Shown piece by piece: positions 26,345 to 34,960 of a stretch of 64,000 nt of DNA. Below the pieces are notes generated by a model. That model worked only from the letters and a program-made list of their open reading frames with translations. It ran no database searches and was not told where the DNA came from. Position numbers and translations under genes: made by a program. Origin of the DNA: Halopseudomonas oceani (lineage in GTDB: Bacteria; Pseudomonadota; Gammaproteobacteria; Pseudomonadales; Pseudomonadaceae). Position 1 is the stretch's first letter; each line of letters begins with the position of its first letter. The stretch covers positions 88,802-152,801 of the forward strand of contig NZ_PPSK01000010.1 in the NCBI RefSeq assembly GCF_002903165.1. Reading direction: 5' to 3'.

Positions 26345-29300
26345 ACCTGCAACGGCTGATGCGCCCACGGCTGCTGGGCATGGTGGTCGTCATGCTGGCG
26401 GTGCTCGGGATTGCGTCCTACCTGACGATGGCGCGGCAGGAAGACCCCAGCTTTCCATACCGCGCAGGCCTGATCACAGTGGTCTATCCGGGAGCCGTGG
26501 CAGAGTCGGTGGAGCGGCTGCTGCTGGAGCCGCTGTCGGATGAGTTGTCGCAAGTCTCCGAGGTCGATTTCATCCGCGCTACTGCGCGCACCGGCGTGGC
26601 ACTGGTCTCGGTCATGCTGGATGACACGATCTACGACACCGATGCGGCCTGGGATCGCGTGCGCCAGGCCATGACCCGGGCGCAGCTCTCGTTCCCTGAC
26701 GGGGTGCGGAGTATGGAGCTGGATGACCGACTGCTGGACATTCCGGCGGTTGTGCTGGCGGTGCGTGGCGATGCCTCGGTGGTGCGCCTGAGTGATGAGG
26801 CCGAGCGCCTCAAGCGGCAGTTGATGGATCTCCCCGGGTTGGCGCGGGTCGAGCTGTATGGTGACACCGATGAGCAGATCACCATCGCGCTCCGCGATGC
26901 GGAGTTGAGCAGGTTGGGTCTGTCGCCGCAGATGCTGTCAGGCCTGCTGGCTCAGCGCAATCAGGTCATTCCAGGTGGTTTCGTGGTGGTTGGCTCCCAG
27001 CGCCTGGGCGTGCTGCCGAACAGTGAGTTCGTTGATCTGGCCGCGCTGAAGGCAACCCAGATCCCGTTGCCGCAGGGTGGCAGCGTGCCCTTGGCCGCGA
27101 TTGCTGATATCTGGCGCGGTCCGGTCGAGCCGATTGGTGAACGGGCCTGGTTTGACGGCGATCAGAGTGTTCTGGTCGGACTGATTCTGGAGCGGGGCCA
27201 GGTGGACGCGATTCGTTTTGGCGAACAGCTGCGTACGCGGCTGGATACGCTGCGCCCCGAGTTCGCACCGCTGCGGATCGATGAAATGTTCTTTCAGCCC
27301 GATCAGGTCAAGGAGCGGCTGGATGGCCTGGAGCAGAACCTGCTCAGCAGTGTGTTGATCATTGTCGCTGTGGTGTTGCTGGGGATGGGCTGGCGGATGG
27401 GGGTTCTGGTGGCGGCGATGCTGCCATTGGTCGCGCTGATCAGTCTCGGTCTGTACGACCTTGGCGGTGGCATTCTGCACCAGATCGCGGTGATCGGTAT
27501 GGTGATTTCGCTGGGTATTCTGATCGACAACGCCATTGTGATGGTCGAGAACATCCAGGACCGCCTGAACGCTGGCGAATCCCGCTGGCAGGCTGCGTTC
27601 AATGCTGTGCGCGAGTTGGCGGGGCCGCTGGGCGCCTCTACTGCGACGACACTGGCGGCTTTCACTCCCATGCTGCTATCCAAGGGGGGCACGGCAGACT
27701 TCACGCGTGGTATCCCGGTCATGATCATGTTGACGCTCTTGGTGAGTTATCTACTCGCGATCAGCGTGGCGCCGATGCTGGCCGGGTACTTTCTGCGGCC
27801 TGCGCCAGTACGCATGAATACCCGAATGGAAAGTTTTTCAGCGGGATTGGCAAGGCTCAGTGAGCGTGCACCGAAGGGGATGCTGCTGCTTGGCGCCGCA
27901 GTGGTTGCGGTTAGTCTGGCGCTGGTTCCGCTGGTCAAACTGCAGTTCTTCCCCAATGCTGATCGTGCGCAGGTCGTGGTCGAGCTGTTCATGCCGGAAG
28001 GAACCGACCAGCATTACACCACCGAGGTCGCCGCAGCGCTGGAGGCTCAGCTCATGAGGCAAGCCGGAGTGCTCTCGGTGCACCGTTTCACTGGCGCCAC
28101 CGGCCCCAGTTTTTACTACAACCTCAACCGGTATCCGAAGGCCCCCAATCGGGCACGCCTGGTGGTCAATACCCGATCACTCGCTGACACCAGGCCGCTG
28201 ATCCATTGGGTGCGCGATAGGGTAGCAGAGCAATGGCCCGAGCTGGATGTAGTGGCGACAACCCTGGGGCAGGGGCCGCCGCGCGAGGCACCGGTCGAGT
28301 TACGGGTTTACCATCCGGACGACCGTCAGCGTATTGCCGCTGCGGAGCAGTTGTTCGCGCTGCTCAAGCAGGTGCCGGGCGCGGTGGATGTGCGCCACGA
28401 TATCGACCTCGGGGTGCCGACCGTCAGGATCGAGGTGGACGATGCGCAGGCGCAGCGCTTCGGGTTGAACCGGGCCGATGTGGCGCAGGCGCTGTTCCGC
28501 CAGAGTCTCGGAACGACGGTTGAGCAATATCGCCAGGAGCTGGACCCGATTCCGATCTTGTTACGCACCCACGAGGGCAGTCAGCAATCCCTGCAGCGAC
28601 TGCTGTCTGCCAACGTGTTTAATGCACAGGGGCAGGCCGTGCCGCTGACTGCCGTGGCGAGAGTGGTGCCCGCCTGGCAGCCAGCGAGTATCCGCCAGCG
28701 TGATGGCGTGCGCGTGCTGACGGTGACTGCCGGCCTGGAGCAGGGCTACAGCTTCAGTCAGGTTCTGCAGGCGCTGCAGGAAAGGCTCACCCAGGCGGCA
28801 TTGCCGGTCGGTACACGGCTGGAAATAGGCGGCGACAGTGAGGGCTCTGGCGATGCCAACCGTGCGCTGTTTACCACGGCACCCATCGGTATTCTGTTGT
28901 TGCTGTTCTTCCTGCTGCTGCAGTTCAATTCGTTCAAGCGCCTCGGCATCGTGCTGCTGACGGTGCCGCTTGCCAGCGCGGGCGTGCTGCCCGGATTGGT
29001 GTTTTCCGGTGTGCCGTTTGGCTTCCAGTCGCTGCTTGGGGTTATCGCGCTTGTTGGTATCGTGGTCAATAACGCGATTGTGCTGATCGACGTGGTGGAT
29101 CAGGGCTTGGCGCAGGGCAGAACGATTGATCAGTCGGTGTCTGATGCGGTGGTGCGTCGAACCCGGCCGATTCTGTTGACGACGGCCACTACCATCGCCG
29201 GACTGCTGCCGCTGGCATTTTCCAGTTCGACACTATGGCCGCCAATGGCCTGGGCGATTATTTCCGGCCTGCTGGCATCCACGGTACTCACCTTGTTGGT

Positions 29301-29376
29301 GGTGCCAGCGGTCTGTCGGCTGTGGTTACGGCCGACCGTGTCAGCGACCGAAAGGGAGGCGGTGCAGATGAACTGA
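26341..29376 (+). CDS. RND efflux permease (HAE-1/AcrB-like)
   Basis: A 1011-residue inner-membrane transporter with the usual two halves, each with one membrane helix, a large periplasmic loop and a bundle of about five helices. In the TM4 motif GILIDNAIVMVENI (about residue 392) the second Asp of the AcrB proton-relay pair is Asn. This occurs in part of the family and probably still allows proton coupling via the remaining Asp. The C-terminal half contains GIVVNNAIVLIDVVD. It is translated with the adaptor (ATGA overlap). Substrates are not predictable. Confidence 0.94.
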   Translation: MNLQRLMRPRLLGMVVVMLAVLGIASYLTMARQEDPSFPYRAGLITVVYPGAVAESVERLLLEPLSDELSQVSEVDFIRATARTGVALVSVMLDDTIYDTDAAWDRVRQAMTRAQLSFPDGVRSMELDDRLLDIPAVVLAVRGDASVVRLSDEAERLKRQLMDLPGLARVELYGDTDEQITIALRDAELSRLGLSPQMLSGLLAQRNQVIPGGFVVVGSQRLGVLPNSEFVDLAALKATQIPLPQGGSVPLAAIADIWRGPVEPIGERAWFDGDQSVLVGLILERGQVDAIRFGEQLRTRLDTLRPEFAPLRIDEMFFQPDQVKERLDGLEQNLLSSVLIIVAVVLLGMGWRMGVLVAAMLPLVALISLGLYDLGGGILHQIAVIGMVISLGILIDNAIVMVENIQDRLNAGESRWQAAFNAVRELAGPLGASTATTLAAFTPMLLSKGGTADFTRGIPVMIMLTLLVSYLLAISVAPMLAGYFLRPAPVRMNTRMESFSAGLARLSERAPKGMLLLGAAVVAVSLALVPLVKLQFFPNADRAQVVVELFMPEGTDQHYTTEVAAALEAQLMRQAGVLSVHRFTGATGPSFYYNLNRYPKAPNRARLVVNTRSLADTRPLIHWVRDRVAEQWPELDVVATTLGQGPPREAPVELRVYHPDDRQRIAAAEQLFALLKQVPGAVDVRHDIDLGVPTVRIEVDDAQAQRFGLNRADVAQALFRQSLGTTVEQYRQELDPIPILLRTHEGSQQSLQRLLSANVFNAQGQAVPLTAVARVVPAWQPASIRQRDGVRVLTVTAGLEQGYSFSQVLQALQERLTQAALPVGTRLEIGGDSEGSGDANRALFTTAPIGILLLLFFLLLQFNSFKRLGIVLLTVPLASAGVLPGLVFSGVPFGFQSLLGVIALVGIVVNNAIVLIDVVDQGLAQGRTIDQSVSDAVVRRTRPILLTTATTIAGLLPLAFSSSTLWPPMAWAIISGLLASTVLTLLVVPAVCRLWLRPTVSATEREAVQMN

Positions 29377-29426
29377 GGGCTGCACGGGAGTGCTGAAGAT
29401 ATTTTCAATAAATCTTCTGCAAGTGC

Positions 29427-29454
29427 TTGACTCGGTTGATGGAATCTATAAAAT
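29427..29454 (+). promoter_or_regulatory. Promoter of tRNA-Asp
   Basis: TTGACT (29427-29432), a 16-bp spacer and TAAAAT (29449-29454), followed by the GC-rich stretch GCGCGCC. A GC-rich discriminator like this is typical of stable-RNA promoters under stringent control. Confidence 0.7.
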
Positions 29455-29521
29455 GCGCGCCAGTTCAGACGGACAAGGTGAGCGACTTGAGGTCGATTTC
29501 CAGCAGCCGGAAGAACGATGC

Positions 29522-29598
29522 GCAGCGGTAGTTCAGTTGGTTAGAATACCGGCCTGTCACGCCGGGGGTCGCGGGTTCGAGTCCCGTCCGCTGCGCCA
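29522..29598 (+). tRNA. tRNA-Asp (anticodon GTC)
   Basis: A 77-nt tRNA with encoded CCA. The acceptor stem GCAGCGG pairs with CCGCTGC. The D arm is GTTCAGTTGGTTAGAAT, the anticodon loop is CTGTCAC with GTC at 29556-29558, and the T loop is GGTTCGAGTCC. All four stems form. The discriminator is G. A single tRNA unit with its own promoter and terminator. Confidence 0.97.
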
Positions 29599-29610
29599 TT
29601 ATTCAAGAAG

Positions 29611-29639
29611 CCCCAGTTCGCAAGAACTGGGGTTTTTTT
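29611..29639 (+). terminator. Terminator of tRNA-Asp
   Basis: CCCCAGTTC GCAA GAACTGGGG followed by seven T: a 9-bp perfect stem with a tetraloop. Confidence 0.95.
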
Positions 29640-29666
29640 GTGTCTTTTTTTCGGGTTGACTCGGCG

Positions 29667-30014
29667 CTACTTCAGATGGCTCGGGTCAATCGGCTCGCCG
29701 TTCCAAGCGTGCAGTCGACCGCGAATGTCCTCAAACATGGCGTCGTATTCATGATGCGCTGTCAGCGACATGAATTCCGGCGTCAATACGCCGTGGCGAC
29801 GCAGAATATGGTCGACATTGCTGGCGAAGTTGAAAGCGGTATCACGCGGCAGCGAAAAGCGCTCGTGAATTTCGTTGTCGTTTACTGTGCCATCGACGGT
29901 GAAGTCCACGCCTTTGCGCTGATCTTCGATGCTGTAGCGGATGTCGAGGCTGAACCCGGTGTCGGATGGCAGCAGGCGGATACGGCTGATATGCAGATGG
30001 CCCGGTTCGAACAT
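29667..30014 (-). CDS. DUF5064 family protein
   Basis: A 115-residue protein started at MFEPGHLHISRI (30014), where GGAGGG sits 6 bases upstream. The frame stays open 31 codons further but homologues, as I remember them, begin MFEPGHLH. Other family features are the FNFASNVDHILRRHG segment and the C-terminal HHEYDAMFEDIRGRL. The family is small, soluble and common in Pseudomonas; its function is unknown. It is divergent from the NIT-ANTAR regulator gene with a gap of 126 bp, so joint regulation is possible but unproven. Confidence 0.85.
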   Translation of the reverse strand: MFEPGHLHISRIRLLPSDTGFSLDIRYSIEDQRKGVDFTVDGTVNDNEIHERFSLPRDTAFNFASNVDHILRRHGVLTPEFMSLTAHHEYDAMFEDIRGRLHAWNGEPIDPSHLK

Positions 30015-30140
30015 GTATCCCTCCGGTAAAAGGTTCGAGCAGTGTTCGTGGTTATAGAACGATTTCTCTGTGATGTGAACCGCCCGGCTGGCATAGGTCT
30101 TGCTCAATGTGGGTAGATCAACCGTGGCGGGGAAACATTC

Positions 30141-31424
30141 ATGTCATCAGCGCTGGACTTCATGCTGGCAGCGCGGCGCAGCGAAATGCAAGGTTTGCAG
30201 GCCCTGTCGCTGACCTGTGCGCTGGTTACCGAGGTAAGCCGCCTGGTGCATGCGCTGCAGCGTGAACGAGGTTACTCCAATTTCTGCCTGGGCGGTGAGG
30301 CTGATAGCCATCGCGAGTCCCTTGATGCACTCAGTGAGGCGGCCGCCGAGCAGGAAATTGTTGTGCGCAGGGCCTTCGAGCAGATCCACCCGGAAAGCAG
30401 CGTCGGCGCCGACAAGGCCCGTCTGTTCACGCGTATTGCTTATGTATTGCATAGTCTGGACGGTCTGCCCAGGCTGCGTGAGCGCGTGCGCGCCGAGTCG
30501 CTGTCGGCCGCTGAAGCCACGCGGCTGTTTTCCCGGCAGATCGCGGGATTGCTGGCCGTGGTGTTCGATGCGGCTGATACGGCGGTCGATCCGCGGGTAA
30601 CGCGTGCTTTGGTTGCGCTGTTCAATTTCATGCAGGGCAAGGAGCTGGCCGGGCAGGAGCGGGCGACAGGGGTCGCGGGGTTTATGGCCGGTTACTTCGA
30701 TCCGGCGGTGCAGGGCAAGCTGCGTTTTCTGCAGGATGGTCAGGCGCGCTGCTTTGAGAGCTTTCAGCAGGCGGCAGACGCGCCGTCACTGGCATTGTGG
30801 CAGACGCTCTGTGCTGACGAGTTGCTTGAGCAGATTGCGCGCCTGCGGCAGATGGCCGAGCGCACCAGTACCGAACAACGGGTGCAGGGCTCATTGGGCG
30901 ATGTCTGGTTTGAGCTGACCACCCAGCGCATTGATGCGATGAAGCAGATCGAGGATCAGTTGGCTGTCCATCTGCAGAAGTTGTGTGCAGAGAAGATCGC
31001 GCAGGCGCAGGCCGATCTGGATAACCAGCGAAGATTGATGCGCCAGTTGGACAAGCTGGATCACGGCAGTGCCGATCCGGCGGTCAAACTCTATAACGTG
31101 CAGGCGACCGACTTTCAGAGTCTGCCCAGCGAGGCGCCTGGCGGGCAGGTCAATGGTTCGCTGCTGGATCTGCTGCACGAGCAGACGGCGCGCCTGCAGC
31201 AGTTGCAGGATGAACTGGAGGACGCCCGCCAGACGCTTAACGAGCGCAAGGTGATTGAGCGTGCCAAGGGGCTGCTGATGAAGCAGCATGGCCTCAATGA
31301 GCAAGACGCCTACCGCGCCCTGCAGAATGCAGCGATGGAGCGCAATCAGCGTCTGGCCGAGGTTGCCCGTACGGTGCTGAGCTACAACGACATGCTCAAG
31401 GGCACCAGCAGCACGGCCGGTTGA
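30141..31424 (+). CDS. Nitrate-sensing NIT domain plus ANTAR antiterminator (NasR-like)
   Basis: A 427-residue cytoplasmic protein. The N-terminal NIT domain (about residues 25-300) has the typical LVHALQRERGYSNFCLGG segment. A coiled coil (QTARLQQLQDELEDARQTL) leads to the C-terminal ANTAR RNA-binding domain, from ERKVIERAKGLLMKQHG to the end. Klebsiella NasR has this architecture and binds a two-hairpin RNA leader to prevent termination of nitrate-assimilation genes. No nitrate reductase gene is in the window, so its RNA target lies elsewhere or, less likely, in the neighbouring leader. Confidence 0.88.
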   Translation: MSSALDFMLAARRSEMQGLQALSLTCALVTEVSRLVHALQRERGYSNFCLGGEADSHRESLDALSEAAAEQEIVVRRAFEQIHPESSVGADKARLFTRIAYVLHSLDGLPRLRERVRAESLSAAEATRLFSRQIAGLLAVVFDAADTAVDPRVTRALVALFNFMQGKELAGQERATGVAGFMAGYFDPAVQGKLRFLQDGQARCFESFQQAADAPSLALWQTLCADELLEQIARLRQMAERTSTEQRVQGSLGDVWFELTTQRIDAMKQIEDQLAVHLQKLCAEKIAQAQADLDNQRRLMRQLDKLDHGSADPAVKLYNVQATDFQSLPSEAPGGQVNGSLLDLLHEQTARLQQLQDELEDARQTLNERKVIERAKGLLMKQHGLNEQDAYRALQNAAMERNQRLAEVARTVLSYNDMLKGTSSTAG

Positions 31425-31497
31425 ATCAGTGTGACCTGCACCGCGGTAGTGCGAGTTGCGTGCCATGGTGGTGCAATCTGATTCGGCAGTAAGGCAG

Positions 31498-31526
31498 TTG
31501 ACATGGCCTAGGCCGGTCACTACTCT
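31498..31526 (+). promoter_or_regulatory. Promoter of the cobalamin operon
   Basis: TTGACA (31498-31503), a 17-bp spacer and TACTCT (31521-31526). Transcription would start near 31533, just before the riboswitch. Confidence 0.7.
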
Positions 31527-31535
31527 CTGCCTCGC

Positions 31536-31735
31536 TTCAGGTTCCCTCCAATTCGAGGAGGGTGAAACTGGGAAGCCGGTGCGTCTGCCAGAGCAGACAA
31601 TTCCGGCGCTGCCCCCGCAACGGTAAGCGACGTCCGCCAGCAAGGCGAGGCACCTGAAATACGCCACTGTGCTGAATGCATGGGAAGGCTCAGGTAGTCG
31701 GACTCACGTCCAGTCGCAAGCCCGGAGACCGGCCT
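31536..31735 (+). ncRNA. Cobalamin riboswitch
   Basis: All conserved blocks are present in order. GAAACTGGGAAGCCGGTG (near 31563) opens the core, GCCCCCGCAACGGTAAG (near 31612) follows, and the B12 box with AGTCGCAAGCCCGGAGACC (near 31712) ends it. Binding of adenosylcobalamin is expected to switch off btuB and the cob genes behind it. About 137 nt separate the aptamer from the btuB start; I did not resolve the expression platform. Confidence 0.95.
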
Positions 31736-31871
31736 GATGCCTTTCACGACAGTGCGGTGGGCGCTGTAGGTGTACGGCGTCCTCCCCGTGTTCATGCCGT
31801 GTTCCTGCCGCTCCAGCCTGTCCCGATCAGACAATGTCGTACGGGTCGGTACGACGGAGCAGCCAAGCAGC

Positions 31872-33674
31872 ATGACAATCCTTGCACGCGCCCCTCTGGC
31901 GCTGGGCCTTATTGGCCTGTCCTCCCTTTCTTTCGCCAGCACTGTGGATCTCGGTCGCGATGTCGTGACCGCCACCCGGACCAGTCACGCCAGCAATATT
32001 GCCGCCACTACGGTTTTCGAGCGGACCGATATCGAGCGCCTGCAGGTCAATACGGCCGAAGAGCTGCTGCGCCGTGCAACCGGGGTTAACCTCATCAACA
32101 ATGGCGGCCCGGGCAAGAGCACCTCGCTGCAGATTCGCGGTAGCAGCGACAAGCACGTGTTGGTGATGATCGACGGCGTGCGTGTCGGCTCGGCGACTTC
32201 GGGCGTTGCTGCACTGCAGAACCTGCCAGTTGAGCAGATCGAACGGATCGAGATCGTCCGCGGCCCACGCTCAAGCCTGTATGGCTCCGAGGCCCTTGGC
32301 GGTGTAGTGCAGATCTTTACCCGCAAAGGCGGTGATGGTCTGACGCCGTATTTCTCGACCACTGTTGGCAGTCGCCAGCATCGCGCCGGTACCGCCGGTG
32401 TCTCCGGTGGCGATGACAATGCCTGGTTCAACCTGGGTATCAGCAGTCTGGATACCGAGGGCTACGATGCGCGGCCATCCCGCGAGAAGGACCACGACGG
32501 CTACCGTGAACTGTCGGCCAGCCTGTCCGGCGGCTACCGTTTCGCCAACGGCTTGCTGCTGGATGCCAATCTGCTGCAGGTTGAGTCGCACAACGATTAC
32601 GACTCCGGCAACAAGGCCAACGCCGACAGTGTGCTGAGGGCCTATGGCGCGCGCGCACGATTTGCGCCGTCGTCGTTCTGGGATGTCACTCTGCAGGTTG
32701 GCCGCAGCGAGGACAAGAACGAAAACTACAAGGGTAGTATTTTCGATACCCGCTACGACACGCGCCGTGACAGTGCAAGCTGGCAGAACGACCTGGCGCT
32801 GAGCGCCAATCAGCTGCTGACCGTCGGTTATGACTGGCAGCAGGACAGCATCAGCAGCAGCGTCGATTACCCGGAAGACAGCCGTTACAACCACGGTCTG
32901 TTTGCCCAATACCTGTTGCAGGCAGGTCGCCATGAGTGGCAGCTGGGGCTGCGTCATGACGATAACGAAGCATACGGTGAGCACACCACCGGCAGTGTCG
33001 GTTACGGCTATGCGCTAACCGACAGCATCAGCCTGACCACCAGCTACGGTACGGCCTTCAGGGCACCGACCTTCAACGAGCTGTATTACCCCGGATATGG
33101 CAACCCGGCTATCGAGGCGGAGACCTCACGTAACCTGGAAGTCGGGCTGCGTGGCCAGCACCGTTGGGGCAGTTGGTCGGCCAACGCCTTCCGCAATGAC
33201 ATCGACGACATGATTGCCAGCGTCCGTGTAGGCGGAGTGTCGATGGCCGAGAACGTCGATAAGGCGCGTATCACCGGTCTGGAACTGGAAGTGCTGACTC
33301 AGCAACTGGGCTGGAGCTGGCAGGCGAACCTGACCCTGCAGGACCCGGAGAACCGCTCCAGCAGCGCTGATGACGACCTGCTGCTGCGTCGGGTGCCGGA
33401 GCAGATCTTCAACCTGGATGTCGACCGCCGCTTTGGCCGTATCGGTCTGGGTGCGAGCGTCCACGCCGAGGGCCGCCGCTGGGATAACGCCACCAACACC
33501 AGCGACCTGCATGGCTACAACACCGTTGAGCTGCGGGCCGAGTACTGGCTGAGTGATGCCTGGCGGGTGCAGGCACGGGTCAGCAACCTGTTCGACAACG
33601 AGTATGAAACCGCCGCGACCTATACGCAGCCGGGCCGTGCAGGGTATCTGACCCTGCGTTACCAGCCGCTGTAA
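31872..33674 (+). CDS. btuB: TonB-dependent vitamin B12 receptor
   Basis: A 600-residue outer-membrane receptor started at MTILARAPLALGLIGLSSLSF (31872), which gives a signal peptide. The mature N-terminus has a TonB box (DVVTATR). The plug domain shows STSLQIRGSSDKHVLVMIDG and the RIEIVRGPRSSLYGSEALGG segment. A 22-strand barrel pattern continues to the C-terminus, which ends LRYQPL, without the usual terminal aromatic. It imports cobalamin or related corrinoids using TonB energy. It is the first gene behind the cobalamin riboswitch. The ribosome binding site is weak. Confidence 0.94.
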   Translation: MTILARAPLALGLIGLSSLSFASTVDLGRDVVTATRTSHASNIAATTVFERTDIERLQVNTAEELLRRATGVNLINNGGPGKSTSLQIRGSSDKHVLVMIDGVRVGSATSGVAALQNLPVEQIERIEIVRGPRSSLYGSEALGGVVQIFTRKGGDGLTPYFSTTVGSRQHRAGTAGVSGGDDNAWFNLGISSLDTEGYDARPSREKDHDGYRELSASLSGGYRFANGLLLDANLLQVESHNDYDSGNKANADSVLRAYGARARFAPSSFWDVTLQVGRSEDKNENYKGSIFDTRYDTRRDSASWQNDLALSANQLLTVGYDWQQDSISSSVDYPEDSRYNHGLFAQYLLQAGRHEWQLGLRHDDNEAYGEHTTGSVGYGYALTDSISLTTSYGTAFRAPTFNELYYPGYGNPAIEAETSRNLEVGLRGQHRWGSWSANAFRNDIDDMIASVRVGGVSMAENVDKARITGLELEVLTQQLGWSWQANLTLQDPENRSSSADDDLLLRRVPEQIFNLDVDRRFGRIGLGASVHAEGRRWDNATNTSDLHGYNTVELRAEYWLSDAWRVQARVSNLFDNEYETAATYTQPGRAGYLTLRYQPL

Positions 33675-33776
33675 TCGCGTCGTTTGACTGGCGCCGCCGT
33701 TCGCGGTGGCGCCCTGAATAAAAAGCCGGGCAATGCCCGGCACTGACGTTTGGAAAAACCGCAAAGGAGAAAGGCT

Positions 33777-34352
33777 GTGCTGAAGACCTCGAAACATACC
33801 CAACTGGTGGTTGGCGCGCTGCTGCTGGCGCTGATGATCATGACGCGCGGTAGCCACTTCCCGCAGCTCAACCTGCCAAGCGCCTCCTGGGCGGTGTTCT
33901 TCCTGGTCGGCGTGCTGCTGCGCCCGGTCTGGGCGTATCCGCTGTTTTTTGCCGCTGCTGTGGCGGTGGACGTGCTGACCGTTGGCTGGGCCAATGTGGG
34001 GCACCATTGCATGACCATCGCCTACTGGGCGCTGCTGCCCGGCTACGCGGCGCTGTGGTTCGGCGGTCGTCTGTACGCTGGCTGGCACCGTGAACAGGCC
34101 TCGTCGCTGCTGGTTCTGGTACCGACCATGATGGTCAGCGCGCTGGTCTGTCAGGTGTTTACCAGTGGTGGCTTTTACTGGTTCTCCGGCCGCTACGCCG
34201 AGCCGACTTTTGTTGGCATGATCGAGCGTCTGGCTCATTACTACCCGTCCTATCTGAGCACCATGGCGGCCTACGTTGCCGTGGCGGTCGTGCTGTACGT
34301 GGGTGCGCGCAGTGCGGCAGCGCTGTTCGGTAACGCGAGCCAGCGCGCATGA
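33777..34352 (+). CDS. Integral membrane protein of the cobalamin operon (possible corrinoid or precursor transporter)
   Basis: A 191-residue protein started at GTG (33777), with GGAG 7 bases upstream. About five to six hydrophobic segments are visible (near residues 8-25, 38-60, 70-90, 105-125 and 155-175). The conserved-looking features are FPQLNLPSASWAVFFLVGV and VCQVFTSGGFYWFSGRYAE. Similar proteins in Pseudomonas cob clusters carry loose names such as 'cobalamin ABC transporter', from memory. Its size and topology resemble an ECF transporter S component, but no ATPase partner is here. It overlaps cobO by 4 bases. Function unproven. Confidence 0.75.
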   Translation: MLKTSKHTQLVVGALLLALMIMTRGSHFPQLNLPSASWAVFFLVGVLLRPVWAYPLFFAAAVAVDVLTVGWANVGHHCMTIAYWALLPGYAALWFGGRLYAGWHREQASSLLVLVPTMMVSALVCQVFTSGGFYWFSGRYAEPTFVGMIERLAHYYPSYLSTMAAYVAVAVVLYVGARSAAALFGNASQRA

Positions 34353-34960
34353 GCGAGTCTGCCGAGCGCGATCAGCGCCACCGCGAGCGCATGCAGCGCA
34401 AGAAGCAGGTGGTTGATGAGAAAATCGCCCAGGCACCTGACGAGCGCGGCGTCCTGCTGGTGCTGACCGGCAATGGCAAGGGCAAGAGCAGCTCCGGTTT
34501 CGGCATGGCCGCCCGCGCGCTGGGGCATGGACTGCGCGTGGGCATCGTGCAGTTCATCAAGGGCGCGCGCAGTACCGGTGAGGAAACCTTCTTCCGGCGC
34601 TTTCCCGACGAGGTGCGCTATCACGTCATGGGCGCTGGCTTTACCTGGGAAACCCAGGACCGCCAGGACGACATTGCCAAGGCCGAAGCCGCCTGGGCCG
34701 TAGCGGTCGAGCTGATGCGCGATCCTCAGGTCGCGCTGGTGCTGCTGGATGAGCTGAATATCGCGCTGAAATACGGCTACCTGCAGCTCGATCAGGTTAT
34801 CGCCGATATTCAGGCGCGGCCGGCCCATCAGCACGTGGTCGTCACCGGCCGCGGTGCGCCGCCGGCGCTGGTTGAGGCTGCGGACACCGTGACCGATATG
34901 GGCATGACCAAGCACGCGTTCAAGGCGGGCATCAAGGCGCAGAAGGGGGTGGAGTTTTGA
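34349..34960 (+). CDS. cobO: Cob(I)yrinic acid a,c-diamide adenosyltransferase
   Basis: A 203-residue CobA/CobO/BtuR-type enzyme. It transfers the 5'-deoxyadenosyl group of ATP to cob(I)alamin-type corrinoids. The P-loop TGNGKGKSSSGFG (about residues 40-52), the VQFIKG segment and DELNIALKYGYL (about residues 134-145) are all present. The N-terminal basic helix is normal for this family. It overlaps its neighbours by 4 and 4 bases within the cob operon. Confidence 0.96.
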   Translation: MSESAERDQRHRERMQRKKQVVDEKIAQAPDERGVLLVLTGNGKGKSSSGFGMAARALGHGLRVGIVQFIKGARSTGEETFFRRFPDEVRYHVMGAGFTWETQDRQDDIAKAEAAWAVAVELMRDPQVALVLLDELNIALKYGYLQLDQVIADIQARPAHQHVVVTGRGAPPALVEAADTVTDMGMTKHAFKAGIKAQKGVEF

